64,000 bases of DNA from Rhodococcus sp. Leaf247 (GCF_001426185.1 NZ_LMRP01000001.1:1900765-1964764); one strand, 5' to 3'; positions 20,371 through 30,013 are shown, numbered from the stretch's first letter. Made by a program: numbers and translations. Notes: a model not told the origin generated them from the sequence alone.

Positions 20371-21498
20371 ATGAGCAGCGATGTCGATGTTCTCGTGGTC
20401 GGAGGCGGTATCGCCGGGGTTTCCCTCGCCTACGAGCTGTCCTCGGATCGTTCCGTCTGCGTCGTCGAGGCGGAGTCGTCGTTGGCCGTGCATTCGACGG
20501 GCCGCTCGGCCGCCATGTTCCTCGAGACCTACGGCAACCACGTCATCCGGGGGTTGACGACTGCCAGTCGGGCGTTCCTGCTCGACCCCCCGGACATGGT
20601 CCGATCCACGATCATGACTCCGCGGCCGTTCGTGCAGTTCGCTGCACCGGGTCGCGCCGACGCACTGACCGCAGCGTTCGACTCGTTACGTGACCTGTCG
20701 CCGGACGCACGACTGCTCGACGCGGCGGAGACCGTCGAGTGCGCGCCGCTGTTGCGTCGGGATGCGGTCGACGCGGCCATCCTGGAGCCCGGTGCTCTCG
20801 ACATGGATGTCGACGCCCTCCATCAGGGTTTTCTCCGCGGAGCACGGGACCGCGGGACGTCGGTCCGGACCGGATCCCGGGTGACGAGCGTTCGGCGCGT
20901 TGCCGGCCGATGGTCGGTGGACATGTCCGACGGAGAGACGGTCACGGCGTCGACGCTGGTCGACGCGGCCGGGGCGTGGGCCGACACGCTCGCCGAGCTC
21001 GCCGGTGTACGACCGATCGGCCTGGAACCGCGACGCCGGACCATCTTCGTCATGAACGCACCGGAGGGCATCGCAGCAGGTCGACACCCGCTGATCAGCG
21101 ACATGGACGAGGCGTTCTACATCAAGCCGGAGGGCACCCGGTTGCTCTGTTCACCCGCCGACGAGACTCCATGTCCCCCGAGCGACGCTGCGGCGGACGA
21201 CCTCGAGATCGCGCGCGCCCTGGACGAGATCGCCGAGGCCACCGTCGTCACCGGCCGACGCGTCATGTCGTCGTGGGCGGGCCTGCGCTCGTTCGTGCCC
21301 GACCGCACCCCCGTCGTCGGCTTCGACGACCGTTCGGAGGGGTTCTTCTGGTGCGCCGGGCAGGGCGGATACGGCATCCAGACGTGCGCGGCGCTCGCCC
21401 GGGTCGGCGCCGCACTGATACGCCGCGAGCCGCTACCGGCCGACGTCACCGACCGCGGCGTCTCCGCGGACGACCTCGCACCGGGTCGGTTGCGCTGA
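20371..21498 (+). CDS. FAD-dependent oxidoreductase, D-amino-acid oxidase/DadA family
   Basis: This 375-residue flavoprotein starts with the dinucleotide-binding motif VLVVGGGIAGVSLAYEL and ends with GQGGYGIQTCAALARVGAAL, typical of DAO-fold amino acid oxidases or dehydrogenases. The LVDAAGAWADTLAEL segment is also conserved. The substrate cannot be deduced. The ATG at 20371 begins directly before the Rossmann motif. It is divergent from the coiled-coil protein gene and converges on corA. Confidence 0.88.
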   Translation: MSSDVDVLVVGGGIAGVSLAYELSSDRSVCVVEAESSLAVHSTGRSAAMFLETYGNHVIRGLTTASRAFLLDPPDMVRSTIMTPRPFVQFAAPGRADALTAAFDSLRDLSPDARLLDAAETVECAPLLRRDAVDAAILEPGALDMDVDALHQGFLRGARDRGTSVRTGSRVTSVRRVAGRWSVDMSDGETVTASTLVDAAGAWADTLAELAGVRPIGLEPRRRTIFVMNAPEGIAAGRHPLISDMDEAFYIKPEGTRLLCSPADETPCPPSDAAADDLEIARALDEIAEATVVTGRRVMSSWAGLRSFVPDRTPVVGFDDRSEGFFWCAGQGGYGIQTCAALARVGAALIRREPLPADVTDRGVSADDLAPGRLR

Positions 21499-21506
21499 GC
21501 CGTGCG

Positions 21507-22523
21507 CTACAGCCACTTCTGCTTGCGGAAGACCACGTACAGCGCACACGACGCGAGCAGCATCGCGCTGACGGCCGCGGGATAACCGAACGTCCATCCC
21601 AACTCCGGCATGTGCTCGAAGTTCATGCCGTAGATACCGGCGATCAGCGTGGGTGCGAAGAGGATGGCGCCCCAGGACGAGATGCGCTTGACCTGCTCGT
21701 TCTGTTCGAGACTCACCTGCGTCATCGCGCGCATCTCGTCGTTCTGACGCTGTCCGACCAGGGTCGTGTGCACCGACAGCGCGTTCTGCAGGTTCGCACG
21801 GAACGAGTCGACTCGCTCGGTGATCCGGATCGCGTGGTCCAGGACGTCGCGAAGGTTGCGCCGCAGCTCGATGTCGACGTTGTACTTCTCGGACCCTCGG
21901 CCGAGCGCTTCGATCATCGACACCAGGGGATGCGTGGCGCGCTGGAACTCGATGACCTCGCGCGAGAGTTCGTAGATGCGCCGGGATACGTCGGGATCAC
22001 CGGTGAACAACTGGTCGTCGATTTCGTCGATGTCGTTCTCGAGGCCCGCGACGACCGGTTCGTACTCGTCGACCACCTGGTCGAGAATGGCGTAGAGAAC
22101 GGCCTCGGTTCCCAGTTCGAGTAGTTTCGGCGTGTTCTCGAGTCGCTTGCGGACCACGCCGAGGTCCGGCGATTCTGCGTGACGGATGGTGACGACGAAG
22201 TCGCGACCGCAGAACACGTGCAGCTCGCCGAACTCGACCTTCTCGGTCTCGTCGATGTACCGCGCGGGGTGCAGCACCACGAACAGTTGGTCGCCGTAGC
22301 GTTCGAGCTTCGGTCGCTGATGCGCGGACACCGTGTCCTCCACCGCGAGCCGGTGCAGGTCGAATTCGGTGGCCACCGACTCGATCTCGGTCTTGTCGGG
22401 CCGGTACAAACCGATCCAGGCCATCCCGCCGCACGCGCGCAGGAGCTCGTAGGTCCGGTCGAGGCTCTCCGGTTCGTCGGCTCGGGCCCCATGTACGTAC
22501 ACGGCGTTGTCCACGATCGGCAC
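21507..22523 (-). CDS. corA: CorA-family magnesium/cobalt channel
   Basis: This 338-residue divalent cation channel has a large N-terminal cytoplasmic domain and two C-terminal helices. The signature YGMNFEHMP (Y298-N301 GMN motif) follows the pore helix ILFAPTLIAGI, and the tail ends in basic residues as in CorA pentamers. The start is GTG at 22523. It is divergent from the ferredoxin reductase gene, with about 170 bases between. Confidence 0.93.
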   Translation of the reverse strand: MPIVDNAVYVHGARADEPESLDRTYELLRACGGMAWIGLYRPDKTEIESVATEFDLHRLAVEDTVSAHQRPKLERYGDQLFVVLHPARYIDETEKVEFGELHVFCGRDFVVTIRHAESPDLGVVRKRLENTPKLLELGTEAVLYAILDQVVDEYEPVVAGLENDIDEIDDQLFTGDPDVSRRIYELSREVIEFQRATHPLVSMIEALGRGSEKYNVDIELRRNLRDVLDHAIRITERVDSFRANLQNALSVHTTLVGQRQNDEMRAMTQVSLEQNEQVKRISSWGAILFAPTLIAGIYGMNFEHMPELGWTFGYPAAVSAMLLASCALYVVFRKQKWL

Positions 22524-22695
22524 TGCGCAAGCCCCTCACACTCAGCTCGCACGCCGCCGGAACCGGGACGTGCTCGTTCAAACCACAACGGTCGTTCTTT
22601 GTTCGCGATGACCGACATCGTGTCCGGCACGCATTTCTGCCCACAATCGGTCGTTTGCGATCGTAGATCCGTGCTGTGGCGATAGCGTGTGCGGC

Positions 22696-23793
22696 GTGGC
22701 AGAACGTGGCGCACGACCCCAGGTATCGGTGCTTCGCCGAACCATGCTCAAGGTATTCAAACACCTGTCGAACCCGCTTCGTCCGGACGACTACTTCGAG
22801 ATGATCAATCCGTTGTGGACCACCCAGGAGCTTCGCGGGAAGGTCGACCGGGTCGAGAGAGAGGGCACCGACGCGGTCTCGGTGTTCATCAGACCGGGAT
22901 ACGACTGGGGTGGGCACGAGCCCGGCCAGTACCTCCGACTGGGTGTGGTCATCGACGGCCGCTATCACTGGCGCGCGTACTCGATCACCTCGGACCCGCA
23001 CGGCGATCACGGCCTGATCTCCGTCAGCCCCAAGCTGGTTCCCGAGGGCACCGTGTCCCCGTACCTGGTTCAGGGCATCAAGGCGGGCGACATCGTGCGA
23101 CTGAGCGAGATCGAGGGCGTCTTCACCCTGCCCGATCCCGTGCCGGCCAAGCTGCTCTACATCAGCGCGGGCAGTGGCATCACGCCGATCATGAGCATGC
23201 TGCGAGAACTCGACCACATGGGCGCCATGCACGACGTCGTCGTCATCCATTCCGTGCACAGCCGCGACCAGACGATGTTCTCCGAGACCCTCGAGCGTCT
23301 CGATCGCAAGCATTCGACGCTCCGGCTCGACCTCCGGGTGACCGAGGAGCGAGGCCGAATGAAGGCCACTGATCTGGACGAATTGTGCCCCGATTGGCGC
23401 GAGCGGGAGGCATTCTGCTCCGGCCCCGGCGATCTCCTGGACGATCTGCGGGACTACTGGAAATCCGAGGGTGACCCGGAGAAATTCCATTACGAAAGTT
23501 TCCAACCCGTCATCGGTGGTGGTGACGAAGAAGGAGAAGGCGGCACAGTCCGCTTCGTCAGAAGCAACACCGAAGTCGAATGTGACGGAGGTACACCGAT
23601 TCTCGCGGCCGGGGAGGAAGCGGGACTCGATCTCAAGTTCGGGTGCAGGATCGGTATCTGCCATACCTGCACAGGTACCTTGAAAAAGGGACGTTTGAGA
23701 GACCTACGTAACGGGGAAATCTCCGAACCTACGGGGCAGGCGGTTCGCATCTGCGTGAACACCGCCGAGGGAGATGTCGAAATCGATCTCTGA
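22696..23793 (+). CDS. Ferredoxin reductase for acyl-CoA desaturase (Rv3230c-like)
   Basis: This oxidoreductase of 365 residues has an FAD domain (HWRAYSITS), an NAD(P)H domain (LLYISAGSGITP) and a C-terminal plant-type [2Fe-2S] domain with CRIGICHTC and a distal Cys (VRICVNT). It passes electrons from NADPH to the membrane desaturase encoded 42 bases downstream, as for the mycobacterial Rv3230c/DesA3 pair. The start at the GTG of 22696 is the best in-frame option near the putative promoter. No strong ribosome binding site is seen, so translation may be leaderless. Confidence 0.92.
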   Translation: MAERGARPQVSVLRRTMLKVFKHLSNPLRPDDYFEMINPLWTTQELRGKVDRVEREGTDAVSVFIRPGYDWGGHEPGQYLRLGVVIDGRYHWRAYSITSDPHGDHGLISVSPKLVPEGTVSPYLVQGIKAGDIVRLSEIEGVFTLPDPVPAKLLYISAGSGITPIMSMLRELDHMGAMHDVVVIHSVHSRDQTMFSETLERLDRKHSTLRLDLRVTEERGRMKATDLDELCPDWREREAFCSGPGDLLDDLRDYWKSEGDPEKFHYESFQPVIGGGDEEGEGGTVRFVRSNTEVECDGGTPILAAGEEAGLDLKFGCRIGICHTCTGTLKKGRLRDLRNGEISEPTGQAVRICVNTAEGDVEIDL

Positions 23794-23835
23794 CGAGACC
23801 GATTCACAACACTGCAGTACCAGGGAGGGTTCGTC

Positions 23836-25245
23836 ATGAGTATCGATACCGGCAAACGGGAATTTTCCGTCGAGCATCCGCTCGCTCATCTGAGCGATGA
23901 GACCATCGAAGCGCTCGCCAAGGAATTCGACGCCATTCACGACGAGGTCTACGCAGACCTCGGTGAACGCGATCGCAACTACATCACCACGGTCATCGCG
24001 GCTCAGCGTCAACTCGCTGTCGCCGGCCGCGTCATCCTGTTCGGCTCGACGAGTCGTACGGCATGGCTCGCGGGCACTGCATGCCTCGGTGTAGCCAAGA
24101 TTCTCGAGAACATGGAGATCGGCCACAACGTCATGCACGGCCAGTGGGACTGGATGAACGACCCGGACATCCACTCCTCCGTGTGGGACTGGGACACGGC
24201 ATCCACCGCCGAGGCGTGGAAGCACTCCCACAACTTCGTGCACCACACGTACACGAACATCCGCGGCAAGGACAAGGATCTCGGCTACGAGATCATGCGC
24301 ATCGATCCCAACCAGCCCTGGTCGCCGGTCTACCTCGCGCAGCCTTTCTACAACCTGCTGCTCACGGCGTTCTTCGAGTGGGGCGTCGCTCTCCACGATC
24401 TCGACATCGAAGCGATCCGACGGGGCGAGAAGCCCGTGAAGGACCTGCTCCACGATCTTCGTGGCATCGGCACCAAGGCGCGGCGTCAGATCGTCAAGGA
24501 CTACATCGGCTGGCCCGCGGTCAGTGCTCTCGCCTACGGTGCTGTGCAGGTCGCGTCAGGTGGACGCGTGTCCGGCGCCGGCAAGTCGAAGCTGGGAGCG
24601 CGGTTGCGCTCACTGAGCTCGTCGAAGGCGACCAACTCCGTGGCCAAGGTTCTGGACAAGCACGGCGCCGGCATCGAACGCACCTTCGTCGCCACGCTGA
24701 CGGCAGACTTCGTCGCCAACATCATCCGCAACGTCTGGAGTAACGCAATCATCTTCTGCGGTCACTTCCCGGACCAGGCCTACACCTTCAGCAAGGAAGA
24801 GACGGAGAACGAGTCCCGCGGCGGCTGGTACGTCCGTCAGCTCGTGGGTGCGGCCAACATCGAGGGTTCTTCGCTGTTCCACCTGATGAGTGGCAACCTC
24901 AGCTATCAGGTCGAGCACCACCTGTACCCGGACATGCCCAGCACCCGGTACAAGGAAGTCGCGCCGAAGATCAAGGACATCTGCGAGCGCTACCAGCTTC
25001 CGTACAACACGGGGCCCTTCATCAAGCAGTGGGGATCGGTGCAGCGCACCATCATTCGGCTCGCCTTCCCCGGCGGAAAAATGGCCCCGAAGCCCGGACC
25101 GTACCGCGGCGAGCGCGTCGGCGGTTCCTCGTCGCAGCCCAGCGAGGCAGCACGATTCCGCAATCGCGTTCCCGCGGGGCACCCGGCATCGGGCCCCGAG
25201 CACAACGGTGGCGGCGTCGAGGCTCAGGTTCCTCCTCGCGACTGA
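23836..25245 (+). CDS. desA3: Stearoyl-CoA-type membrane desaturase (DesA3-like)
   Basis: This 469-residue di-iron desaturase has boxes GHNVMHG (96-102), HSHNFVHH (130-137) and QVEHH (358-362). With the upstream reductase it should introduce a cis double bond into long-chain acyl-CoA to give oleate-type products for membrane lipids and mycolates. GGGAGGG precedes the ATG. A Ser/Lys/Gly-rich segment around residues 240-275 and a low-complexity 45-residue C-terminal tail appear to be additions relative to DesA3. Confidence 0.93.
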   Translation: MSIDTGKREFSVEHPLAHLSDETIEALAKEFDAIHDEVYADLGERDRNYITTVIAAQRQLAVAGRVILFGSTSRTAWLAGTACLGVAKILENMEIGHNVMHGQWDWMNDPDIHSSVWDWDTASTAEAWKHSHNFVHHTYTNIRGKDKDLGYEIMRIDPNQPWSPVYLAQPFYNLLLTAFFEWGVALHDLDIEAIRRGEKPVKDLLHDLRGIGTKARRQIVKDYIGWPAVSALAYGAVQVASGGRVSGAGKSKLGARLRSLSSSKATNSVAKVLDKHGAGIERTFVATLTADFVANIIRNVWSNAIIFCGHFPDQAYTFSKEETENESRGGWYVRQLVGAANIEGSSLFHLMSGNLSYQVEHHLYPDMPSTRYKEVAPKIKDICERYQLPYNTGPFIKQWGSVQRTIIRLAFPGGKMAPKPGPYRGERVGGSSSQPSEAARFRNRVPAGHPASGPEHNGGGVEAQVPPRD

Positions 25246-25269
25246 CGATCACCTGATCGCCGACTGATT

Positions 25270-25317
25270 CGACCGGCGTTTTCTGGATACCCCGCGGGGA
25301 CCGGAGGGCGCCGGTCG
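25270..25317 (+). terminator. Hairpin after the desaturase operon
   Basis: CGACCGGCG (25270-25278) pairs with CGCCGGTCG (25309-25317), and an inner CCCCGCGGGG palindrome lies in the loop. It falls between the desA3-like stop and the GGDEF-EAL start, so it is a plausible terminator without a T-tract. Confidence 0.45.
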
Positions 25318-25338
25318 ACTCATGTCAGGAGGTGATCG

Positions 25339-27546
25339 GTGACTGTCGAAGGTCTGGGCGTGACCGGATTGCCGGCCGTGCTCGACGCTGCGCCCGATCT
25401 GGTCGCGGTGTCGGACCCCCGCGGCAGAGTGCTGTACATGAATCCGGCGGGCATCGCGATGGTGGGCGCAGCCGGTCTCGACGCGGTGCGGCGCCTGTCC
25501 ACGTGGAACTTCTTCTCCGACGTCGGCTTGCTCACCGCACCCGACGTCGAACGGTCCCTCCAGGAGACAGGACTGTGGCGGGGACTCGGCGAACTGCGCC
25601 GACTCGACACCGGTGACCCGATTCCGGTCTCGATCTCCACGTTCGTCGTTCCTCGGGACGACGCCTCCGAGCCGTTGGTCGCCGCCGTCATGCAACGCCG
25701 CGGCACCTCCGAGGACGACGATTGCGCGCCGACCCCCGACCTCGCGTCGGCGGCCAACCGCATCCGCGAGCAGAGCGCCATCAGCGAACTGGGTCGGCGG
25801 GCCGTGGACGGTGATCTGAACACGATTCTCGCGGTGACAACCGGTGCGGCCACGGCCCTGATGGGAACGGAGTGTTCGTCCGTCGCCCGCCTGAACGAGG
25901 CCGGGACCGCACTCGACGTCGTCGGATACAGCGGCGTCAGCGAGCCACCCACCCGCTTCGGTCTCGGCACCCGCTCCGCTCCCGGTCTCGCAGTGAGTAC
26001 CGATGAGCTGGTCGTGTGCCCCGATGCCGCTGAGGAACGACGATTCGACACGTCCACGATGGAGTCCCGCGGACTCGCCAGCGCCGTCTGCGTCCCTTTC
26101 CACTCGGCCTCACTCCCCGGCGTTCTGACGGTCCACAGCGCATCACCGCGTGACTTCTCGGTAAGAGACCTGCGATTTCTGCAGACGGCCGCCGACATCC
26201 TCGCCGCCGCCATCCGGCGCATCGAACTCGAACAGGAATTGCGCTACAGATCGTTGCACGATCCCTTGACCGGGTTGGGCAATCGAACCCTGGCGTACCG
26301 ACGGATCGAGGAAGCCACTGCGCACGTGAGGGATTCGGACACCACGGTGGCGGTGATACTCGCAGATCTGGACGACTTCAAGACCGTCAACGACAGCTTG
26401 GGCCACTCTCACGGTGATGCCGCGCTGATCTCGCTGTCGCGCAAGTTGGAACACGTGGTTCCGGGCGGTGACACCGTCGCGCGACTGGGCGGCGACGAGT
26501 TCCTGGTGGTCTGCGAACACGTCGTGGACGAGGACGATGCGCGCCGACGTGCACAACGCATCTCACGGGCACTGTCGACGGTGGATACCCGCGACGATCA
26601 GACGATGGCGTTCAGCGCCAGCATCGGCATCGCGCTTCTGCAGCATCCGGATACCTCCGCGGAGGAGATGGTGCGCCGGGCCGACCTCGCGATGTACCGC
26701 GCGAAAGCGACGGCACCGGGAACGATCGATGTCTTCGACATCCAGGACAAGTACGAGGCGGACAGGGTGTTCCGCCTCGCGGCGGATCTCCGACAATCGC
26801 TCGCGGACAACAGCTTGCGGGTCGAGTATCAACCGATCTTCGACCTGGAGAAGGACGCCGTCGTCTCCGTGGAGGCCCTGGCGCGCTGGGACCATCCGAC
26901 GCTGGGCGCCGTACCGCCCAGCGAATTCGTCGCGGTAGGCGAACGGACCGGGTTGGTGGGCACACTCGGCGACTGGGCGCTCGACACCGCGTGCCGTGAT
27001 GCGCTGGACTGGCCGGACCACATCACGGTGCGCGTGAACGTGAGCGCGCACCAGCTCAACGATCCCGACTTCGCCGAGTCGGTCACCCGAGTGCTGGAAC
27101 GGACGGGGTTGCCGGCGACGCGGCTGGGGTTGGAGATCACCGAAACGGTGTGGGTCCAGGAAAACACGCGAGTGGCACGCACTCTGAGCAAACTCCACGA
27201 CATGGGCGTGACACTGGCCCTCGACGATCTCGGGACCGGTCACAGCTCGATCGCCTATCTCGACCGGTACCCGATCTTCGACTGCCTGAAGATCGACGGG
27301 TCCTACATCAGCGCGCTACCGGGTCGACGACCGCACGCCATCGTGTCCGCGATCGTCATGCTGGGAGACGCTTTCGGAGTCGAACTCGTCGGTGAAGGGG
27401 TGGAGACAGCCGAGCAGGCCGAAGCATTCCGGACGAGCGGCGGGCGCCTGGCGCAGGGCTATCACCTGGCGCGGCCCATGCCGTCCGCAGCGGTCCGCGC
27501 GCTCCTCGAGGAGCGCGCGCGACCTCCGCATGTCGACGCCGGGTGA
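25339..27546 (+). CDS. PAS-GAF-GGDEF-EAL cyclic-di-GMP signalling protein
   Basis: This 735-residue sensor makes or breaks cyclic-di-GMP. Its order is a PAS domain (about 10-115), a GAF domain (about 135-290), GGDEF (LGGDEF at 384-388) and EAL (512-514). The EAL domain keeps DDLGTGHSS, the Lys in CLKIDGSYI and the Glu in GEGVETAEQ, so both domains look catalytically intact. The RxxD feedback site expected before GGDEF is missing (PGGD there). The GTG start has a strong AGGAGG 8 bases upstream. No membrane segment was seen, so it is cytoplasmic. Confidence 0.93.
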   Translation: MTVEGLGVTGLPAVLDAAPDLVAVSDPRGRVLYMNPAGIAMVGAAGLDAVRRLSTWNFFSDVGLLTAPDVERSLQETGLWRGLGELRRLDTGDPIPVSISTFVVPRDDASEPLVAAVMQRRGTSEDDDCAPTPDLASAANRIREQSAISELGRRAVDGDLNTILAVTTGAATALMGTECSSVARLNEAGTALDVVGYSGVSEPPTRFGLGTRSAPGLAVSTDELVVCPDAAEERRFDTSTMESRGLASAVCVPFHSASLPGVLTVHSASPRDFSVRDLRFLQTAADILAAAIRRIELEQELRYRSLHDPLTGLGNRTLAYRRIEEATAHVRDSDTTVAVILADLDDFKTVNDSLGHSHGDAALISLSRKLEHVVPGGDTVARLGGDEFLVVCEHVVDEDDARRRAQRISRALSTVDTRDDQTMAFSASIGIALLQHPDTSAEEMVRRADLAMYRAKATAPGTIDVFDIQDKYEADRVFRLAADLRQSLADNSLRVEYQPIFDLEKDAVVSVEALARWDHPTLGAVPPSEFVAVGERTGLVGTLGDWALDTACRDALDWPDHITVRVNVSAHQLNDPDFAESVTRVLERTGLPATRLGLEITETVWVQENTRVARTLSKLHDMGVTLALDDLGTGHSSIAYLDRYPIFDCLKIDGSYISALPGRRPHAIVSAIVMLGDAFGVELVGEGVETAEQAEAFRTSGGRLAQGYHLARPMPSAAVRALLEERARPPHVDAG

Positions 27547-27813
27547 CTACTTGACGGCGCGTCGGACCCGCAGTGCTCCGGAGATCGCGAACGCGATGAT
27601 CGCACCGACGACAGCCGCGCCGAGCAGCGCGACACCCTGTGCCAGGTCGAAGTTCCACCCCAAGAAGTTGATGGTGGTGTGAATGGTGTTCTGCAGGATG
27701 AAGATGACCAAGGCCACAGTGAGGATCAGCGCGACGAGCAGCGAGAGCTTGGAGAAGAATCCGCCTGCGCGTCGACGTCCGGTGTGGGGGTGCGTGGTGG
27801 TGGTGTCGGTCAT
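27547..27813 (-). CDS. LapA-domain (DUF1049) small membrane protein
   Basis: This 88-residue protein has two hydrophobic helices and the signature LQNTIHTTINFLGWNFDLAQG of the lipopolysaccharide-assembly protein A domain. Actinobacteria lack LPS, so the role there is unknown. A Thr/His-rich N-terminus precedes the first helix. The ATG at 27813 fits the domain start. It lies downstream of csbD-2, but a strong hairpin separates them. Confidence 0.82.
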   Translation of the reverse strand: MTDTTTTHPHTGRRRAGGFFSKLSLLVALILTVALVIFILQNTIHTTINFLGWNFDLAQGVALLGAAVVGAIIAFAISGALRVRRAVK

Positions 27814-27939
27814 GGTCGTGCCTTTCGAGGACGTCACCGGTCCCTGCCGGTGATCGAGTGAGGAATCGGCCGCTCGGGCCTCCGCGAAACATGTCCGCGT
27901 GGTCCGTTCGGGACGTCCGGACATGGTCCGGACACACCA

Positions 27940-27977
27940 CGGGCGGCGATGGACCCTTGTGGGTCCGGCGCCGCCCG
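27940..27977 (-). terminator. Strong hairpin after the second csbD gene
   Basis: GGGCGGCG (27941-27948) plus GGACCC (27951-27956) pair with GGGTCC (27961-27966) plus CGCCGCCC (27969-27976) around a TTGT loop. It begins 20 bases after the csbD-2 stop on the minus strand, so it is likely an intrinsic terminator or RNA-stabilising hairpin. Confidence 0.6.
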
Positions 27978-27996
27978 GGTGCGAGTGGAGTACTGC

Positions 27997-28167
27997 TTAC
28001 TTGAAGGTGTCCTTGACGTTCTCGCCGACCTTCTTCACGCCGGCCGAACCCTGGTCCTTCTTGCCCTCGGCCTCGAGGTCCTTGTTGTCGGTGGCGTCAC
28101 CGATAACTTCCTTGGCCTTGCCGATGGCGTCTTCTGCTGCGTTCTTTGCCTTGTCGACGATTCCCAT
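27997..28167 (-). CDS. CsbD-like stress protein, second copy
   Basis: This 56-residue charged protein begins MGIVDKAKNAAEDAIGKAKE, with the family pattern of Lys, Asp, Glu, Ala and Gly and the DATDNKDLEAEGKKDQG core. GAAAGGA precedes the ATG at 28167. It differs enough from the copy at 14158-14355 to be an old paralogue. The family is general-stress induced in other bacteria, with no known molecular activity. Confidence 0.85.
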   Translation of the reverse strand: MGIVDKAKNAAEDAIGKAKEVIGDATDNKDLEAEGKKDQGSAGVKKVGENVKDTFK

Positions 28168-28275
28168 GATGAATCCTTTCGTTCTGAGCGGTAGCGGGTG
28201 ACTGCCGCGTTCTGAAAGGTGAGACGAGAGTCGACACGGAAAGCGCACGCCATAATCAGGTGATGCCGGTCACAC

Positions 28276-28965
28276 TCATCCGCCGAGGGCGAAGGCGACG
28301 AGGAAGCCCAGTGCCGTCGACATGCCGACCCACCACCCGCCGTCCTTGTAGGCCTCCGGCATCAGTGAGTCCGCGAGCACTGCCAGCGTCGCGCCGCCGG
28401 CGAAGGCCTGCACCGTCGAGATCCCGACATCCGGAATAGCGTCGGACACGCCGTATCCGAGGACGGTCACAGCGACCAGGACCACCGCCGTCGCAGTCCA
28501 CAACGCCATCGCCCGGGCCGCCGAGAAATTGTGTCGGTCACGCATGAGGGAGGCGCCGCCGACCGCCTCGGGCACGTTGCCTACCGCGACGGCCACCAGC
28601 AGAACCAGTCCGCCTCCGCCCGTCAGCGACACACCCAGCGCGGTGTTCTCCGGTACGCCGTCGAGAATCGTTCCGAGCATCAGCGCCCACCCGATCGCGG
28701 CAGGACCCAGCTTGTTCTCGATCAGGTGGTTCGCCACCACGTAGACGCCGGCGCCGAGGAAGAGAGCAATTCCCGCGACGACGATCCCCGCCTGCCGGAA
28801 CGCCGGTTCGAACAGTTCGGACGACACCGCGGCGATCATGGTTCCGGCACCGAATGCCATGAGCGCAGCCAACACTCGTTTCGGGAGCGTCCAGCGAAGG
28901 CCGATGGCAGCGCCCACGACCAGCGGCAGAGCGGTGCCGATTCCGAAGAGCGCGGCCGTCAGCAT
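28276..28965 (-). CDS. ZIP-family metal transporter
   Basis: This 229-residue membrane protein has about seven hydrophobic helices. The metal-site motifs are LDGVPENTALG in helix 4 and GNVPEAVGG in helix 5, which match bacterial ZIP zinc/iron importers. The usual His-rich loop is short. The ATG follows a 45-base gap after a same-strand DUF202 gene, so it may end the OhrR-like operon. Confidence 0.88.
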   Translation of the reverse strand: MLTAALFGIGTALPLVVGAAIGLRWTLPKRVLAALMAFGAGTMIAAVSSELFEPAFRQAGIVVAGIALFLGAGVYVVANHLIENKLGPAAIGWALMLGTILDGVPENTALGVSLTGGGGLVLLVAVAVGNVPEAVGGASLMRDRHNFSAARAMALWTATAVVLVAVTVLGYGVSDAIPDVGISTVQAFAGGATLAVLADSLMPEAYKDGGWWVGMSTALGFLVAFALGG

Positions 28966-29010
28966 GGCGACAGTTCTTTCACCGGTCGCGTATACCCGCA
29001 GGGACGCGAC

Positions 29011-29271
29011 TCACCCACGCAGAACCGATGCAGCCACGACTGCGGCGAGCACGACAGTCACTGCGCAGGGCGCGACGAGAGGCACTCGGTGCGCGGCGCG
29101 CGGCCACACGACGACAGCGAGTGATGCTGCGGCACACGCCAAGGCGACGACGACGAGAACGGCATCGTCACGGACCGCGCGAGAGACGATCAACGCGGTC
29201 ATGGTGACCGACAGTGCCGTCCGGACGCGAGCCAGAGTGGTGCGCTCGGCGGCGAGACCGGGCGCCGTCAC
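29011..29271 (-). CDS. DUF202-family membrane protein (second of a pair)
   Basis: This 86-residue protein has a short N-terminal AAERTTLARVRTAL motif, a degenerate form of the DUF202 ANERTxLAWxRT signature, and three hydrophobic helices. It starts with an ATG that overlaps the stop of the preceding DUF202 gene by four bases. DUF202 proteins usually occur in pairs, as here. The function is unknown. Confidence 0.78.
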   Translation of the reverse strand: MTAPGLAAERTTLARVRTALSVTMTALIVSRAVRDDAVLVVVALACAAASLAVVVWPRAAHRVPLVAPCAVTVVLAAVVAASVLRG

Positions 29272-29621
29272 ATCCTCAGCCCGACGGCGAAGGCCACGGT
29301 GGCGACCACCAGTCCACCCGCCAACACGGCAGCCGCGGCCGGGAGGGGAAGTGACTCACCGCGACGCATCGCGGATTCGATACGGATCCAGCGTCCGAAT
29401 GCGCCGATCACCAGCAGCGCGGCCACGCCCAGAAGCCCGAGCACCAGAACTCTCCGCAGGGTCGGAGAAAGGAGATCCCCGCCGAAGGCTTCCAGCGCTG
29501 CAGCGGTGGCAACGAGGCCAAGCGACGTTCTGACCCACGCCAGGTACGTGCGCTCGTTGGCGAGGGTGAATCGCGGATCGGGGTCGGACCCCTCTCGGAG
29601 ACTTCGGGGCCACAGGCGCAC
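29268..29621 (-). CDS. DUF202-family membrane protein (first of a pair)
   Basis: This 117-residue protein has the canonical signature RFTLANERTYLAWVRTSLG near residue 25 and three hydrophobic helices. The GTG at 29621 gives VRLWPRSLREGSDPDPRF just before the signature, a common start context in this family. It lies 14 bases after a DUF5313 gene and overlaps the second DUF202 gene by four bases. Confidence 0.82.
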   Translation of the reverse strand: MRLWPRSLREGSDPDPRFTLANERTYLAWVRTSLGLVATAAALEAFGGDLLSPTLRRVLVLGLLGVAALLVIGAFGRWIRIESAMRRGESLPLPAAAAVLAGGLVVATVAFAVGLRM

Positions 29622-29635
29622 GAGATGCAGCCTAG

Positions 29636-30013
29636 CTAGCGGCCGGGGTGCCACCGTTCGTACGCCCGGCGTTCGGCTTCCTCGCGCGCCACCTTCTTCG
29701 GGTTCTGCAGATCGGGTGACAGCCCGTGCGCGGCCAGGCGGCGGCGCCTGTTGGGCTCCATGTACGCCGCGGCGTAGAAGAGCGCCAGCAGCACCGCGAG
29801 CAGGATCATCGCCCCGCGTAGCCACAGCTCACCCGGGAACAGCAGGAAGGCGACGAAGATGGGAAGGAAGGGGATCATGCTGCGCAGGAGATGCCGCGGC
29901 ACCGCCCTGTCGCCGATCAGATCGTTGCGCACCCAGGCCTGCATAGTCGGCGGCAGAGTGCGTCCGAACGAGTAGCCGATCCACTGCAACGGCCCGGGTC
30001 GAGTCCGACTCAT
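29636..30013 (-). CDS. DUF5313-type membrane protein
   Basis: This 125-residue protein begins MSRTRPGPLQWIGYSFGRTL, followed by two adjacent hydrophobic helices (about 47-86) and a basic C-terminus ending AERRAYERWHPGR. This layout fits the DUF5313 family common in mycobacteria and rhodococci, whose function is unknown. The ATG overlaps the stop of the upstream MarR gene by four bases, so the two are translated together. Confidence 0.75.
   Translation of the reverse strand: MSRTRPGPLQWIGYSFGRTLPPTMQAWVRNDLIGDRAVPRHLLRSMIPFLPIFVAFLLFPGELWLRGAMILLAVLLALFYAAAYMEPNRRRRLAAHGLSPDLQNPKKVAREEAERRAYERWHPGR

Noticed and set aside
21997-23664. A 555-codon frame on the minus strand across the ferredoxin reductase
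   Set aside because: It lies mostly opposite the reductase with its FAD and 2Fe-2S motifs, and partly overlaps corA in another frame; its composition is that of a shadow.
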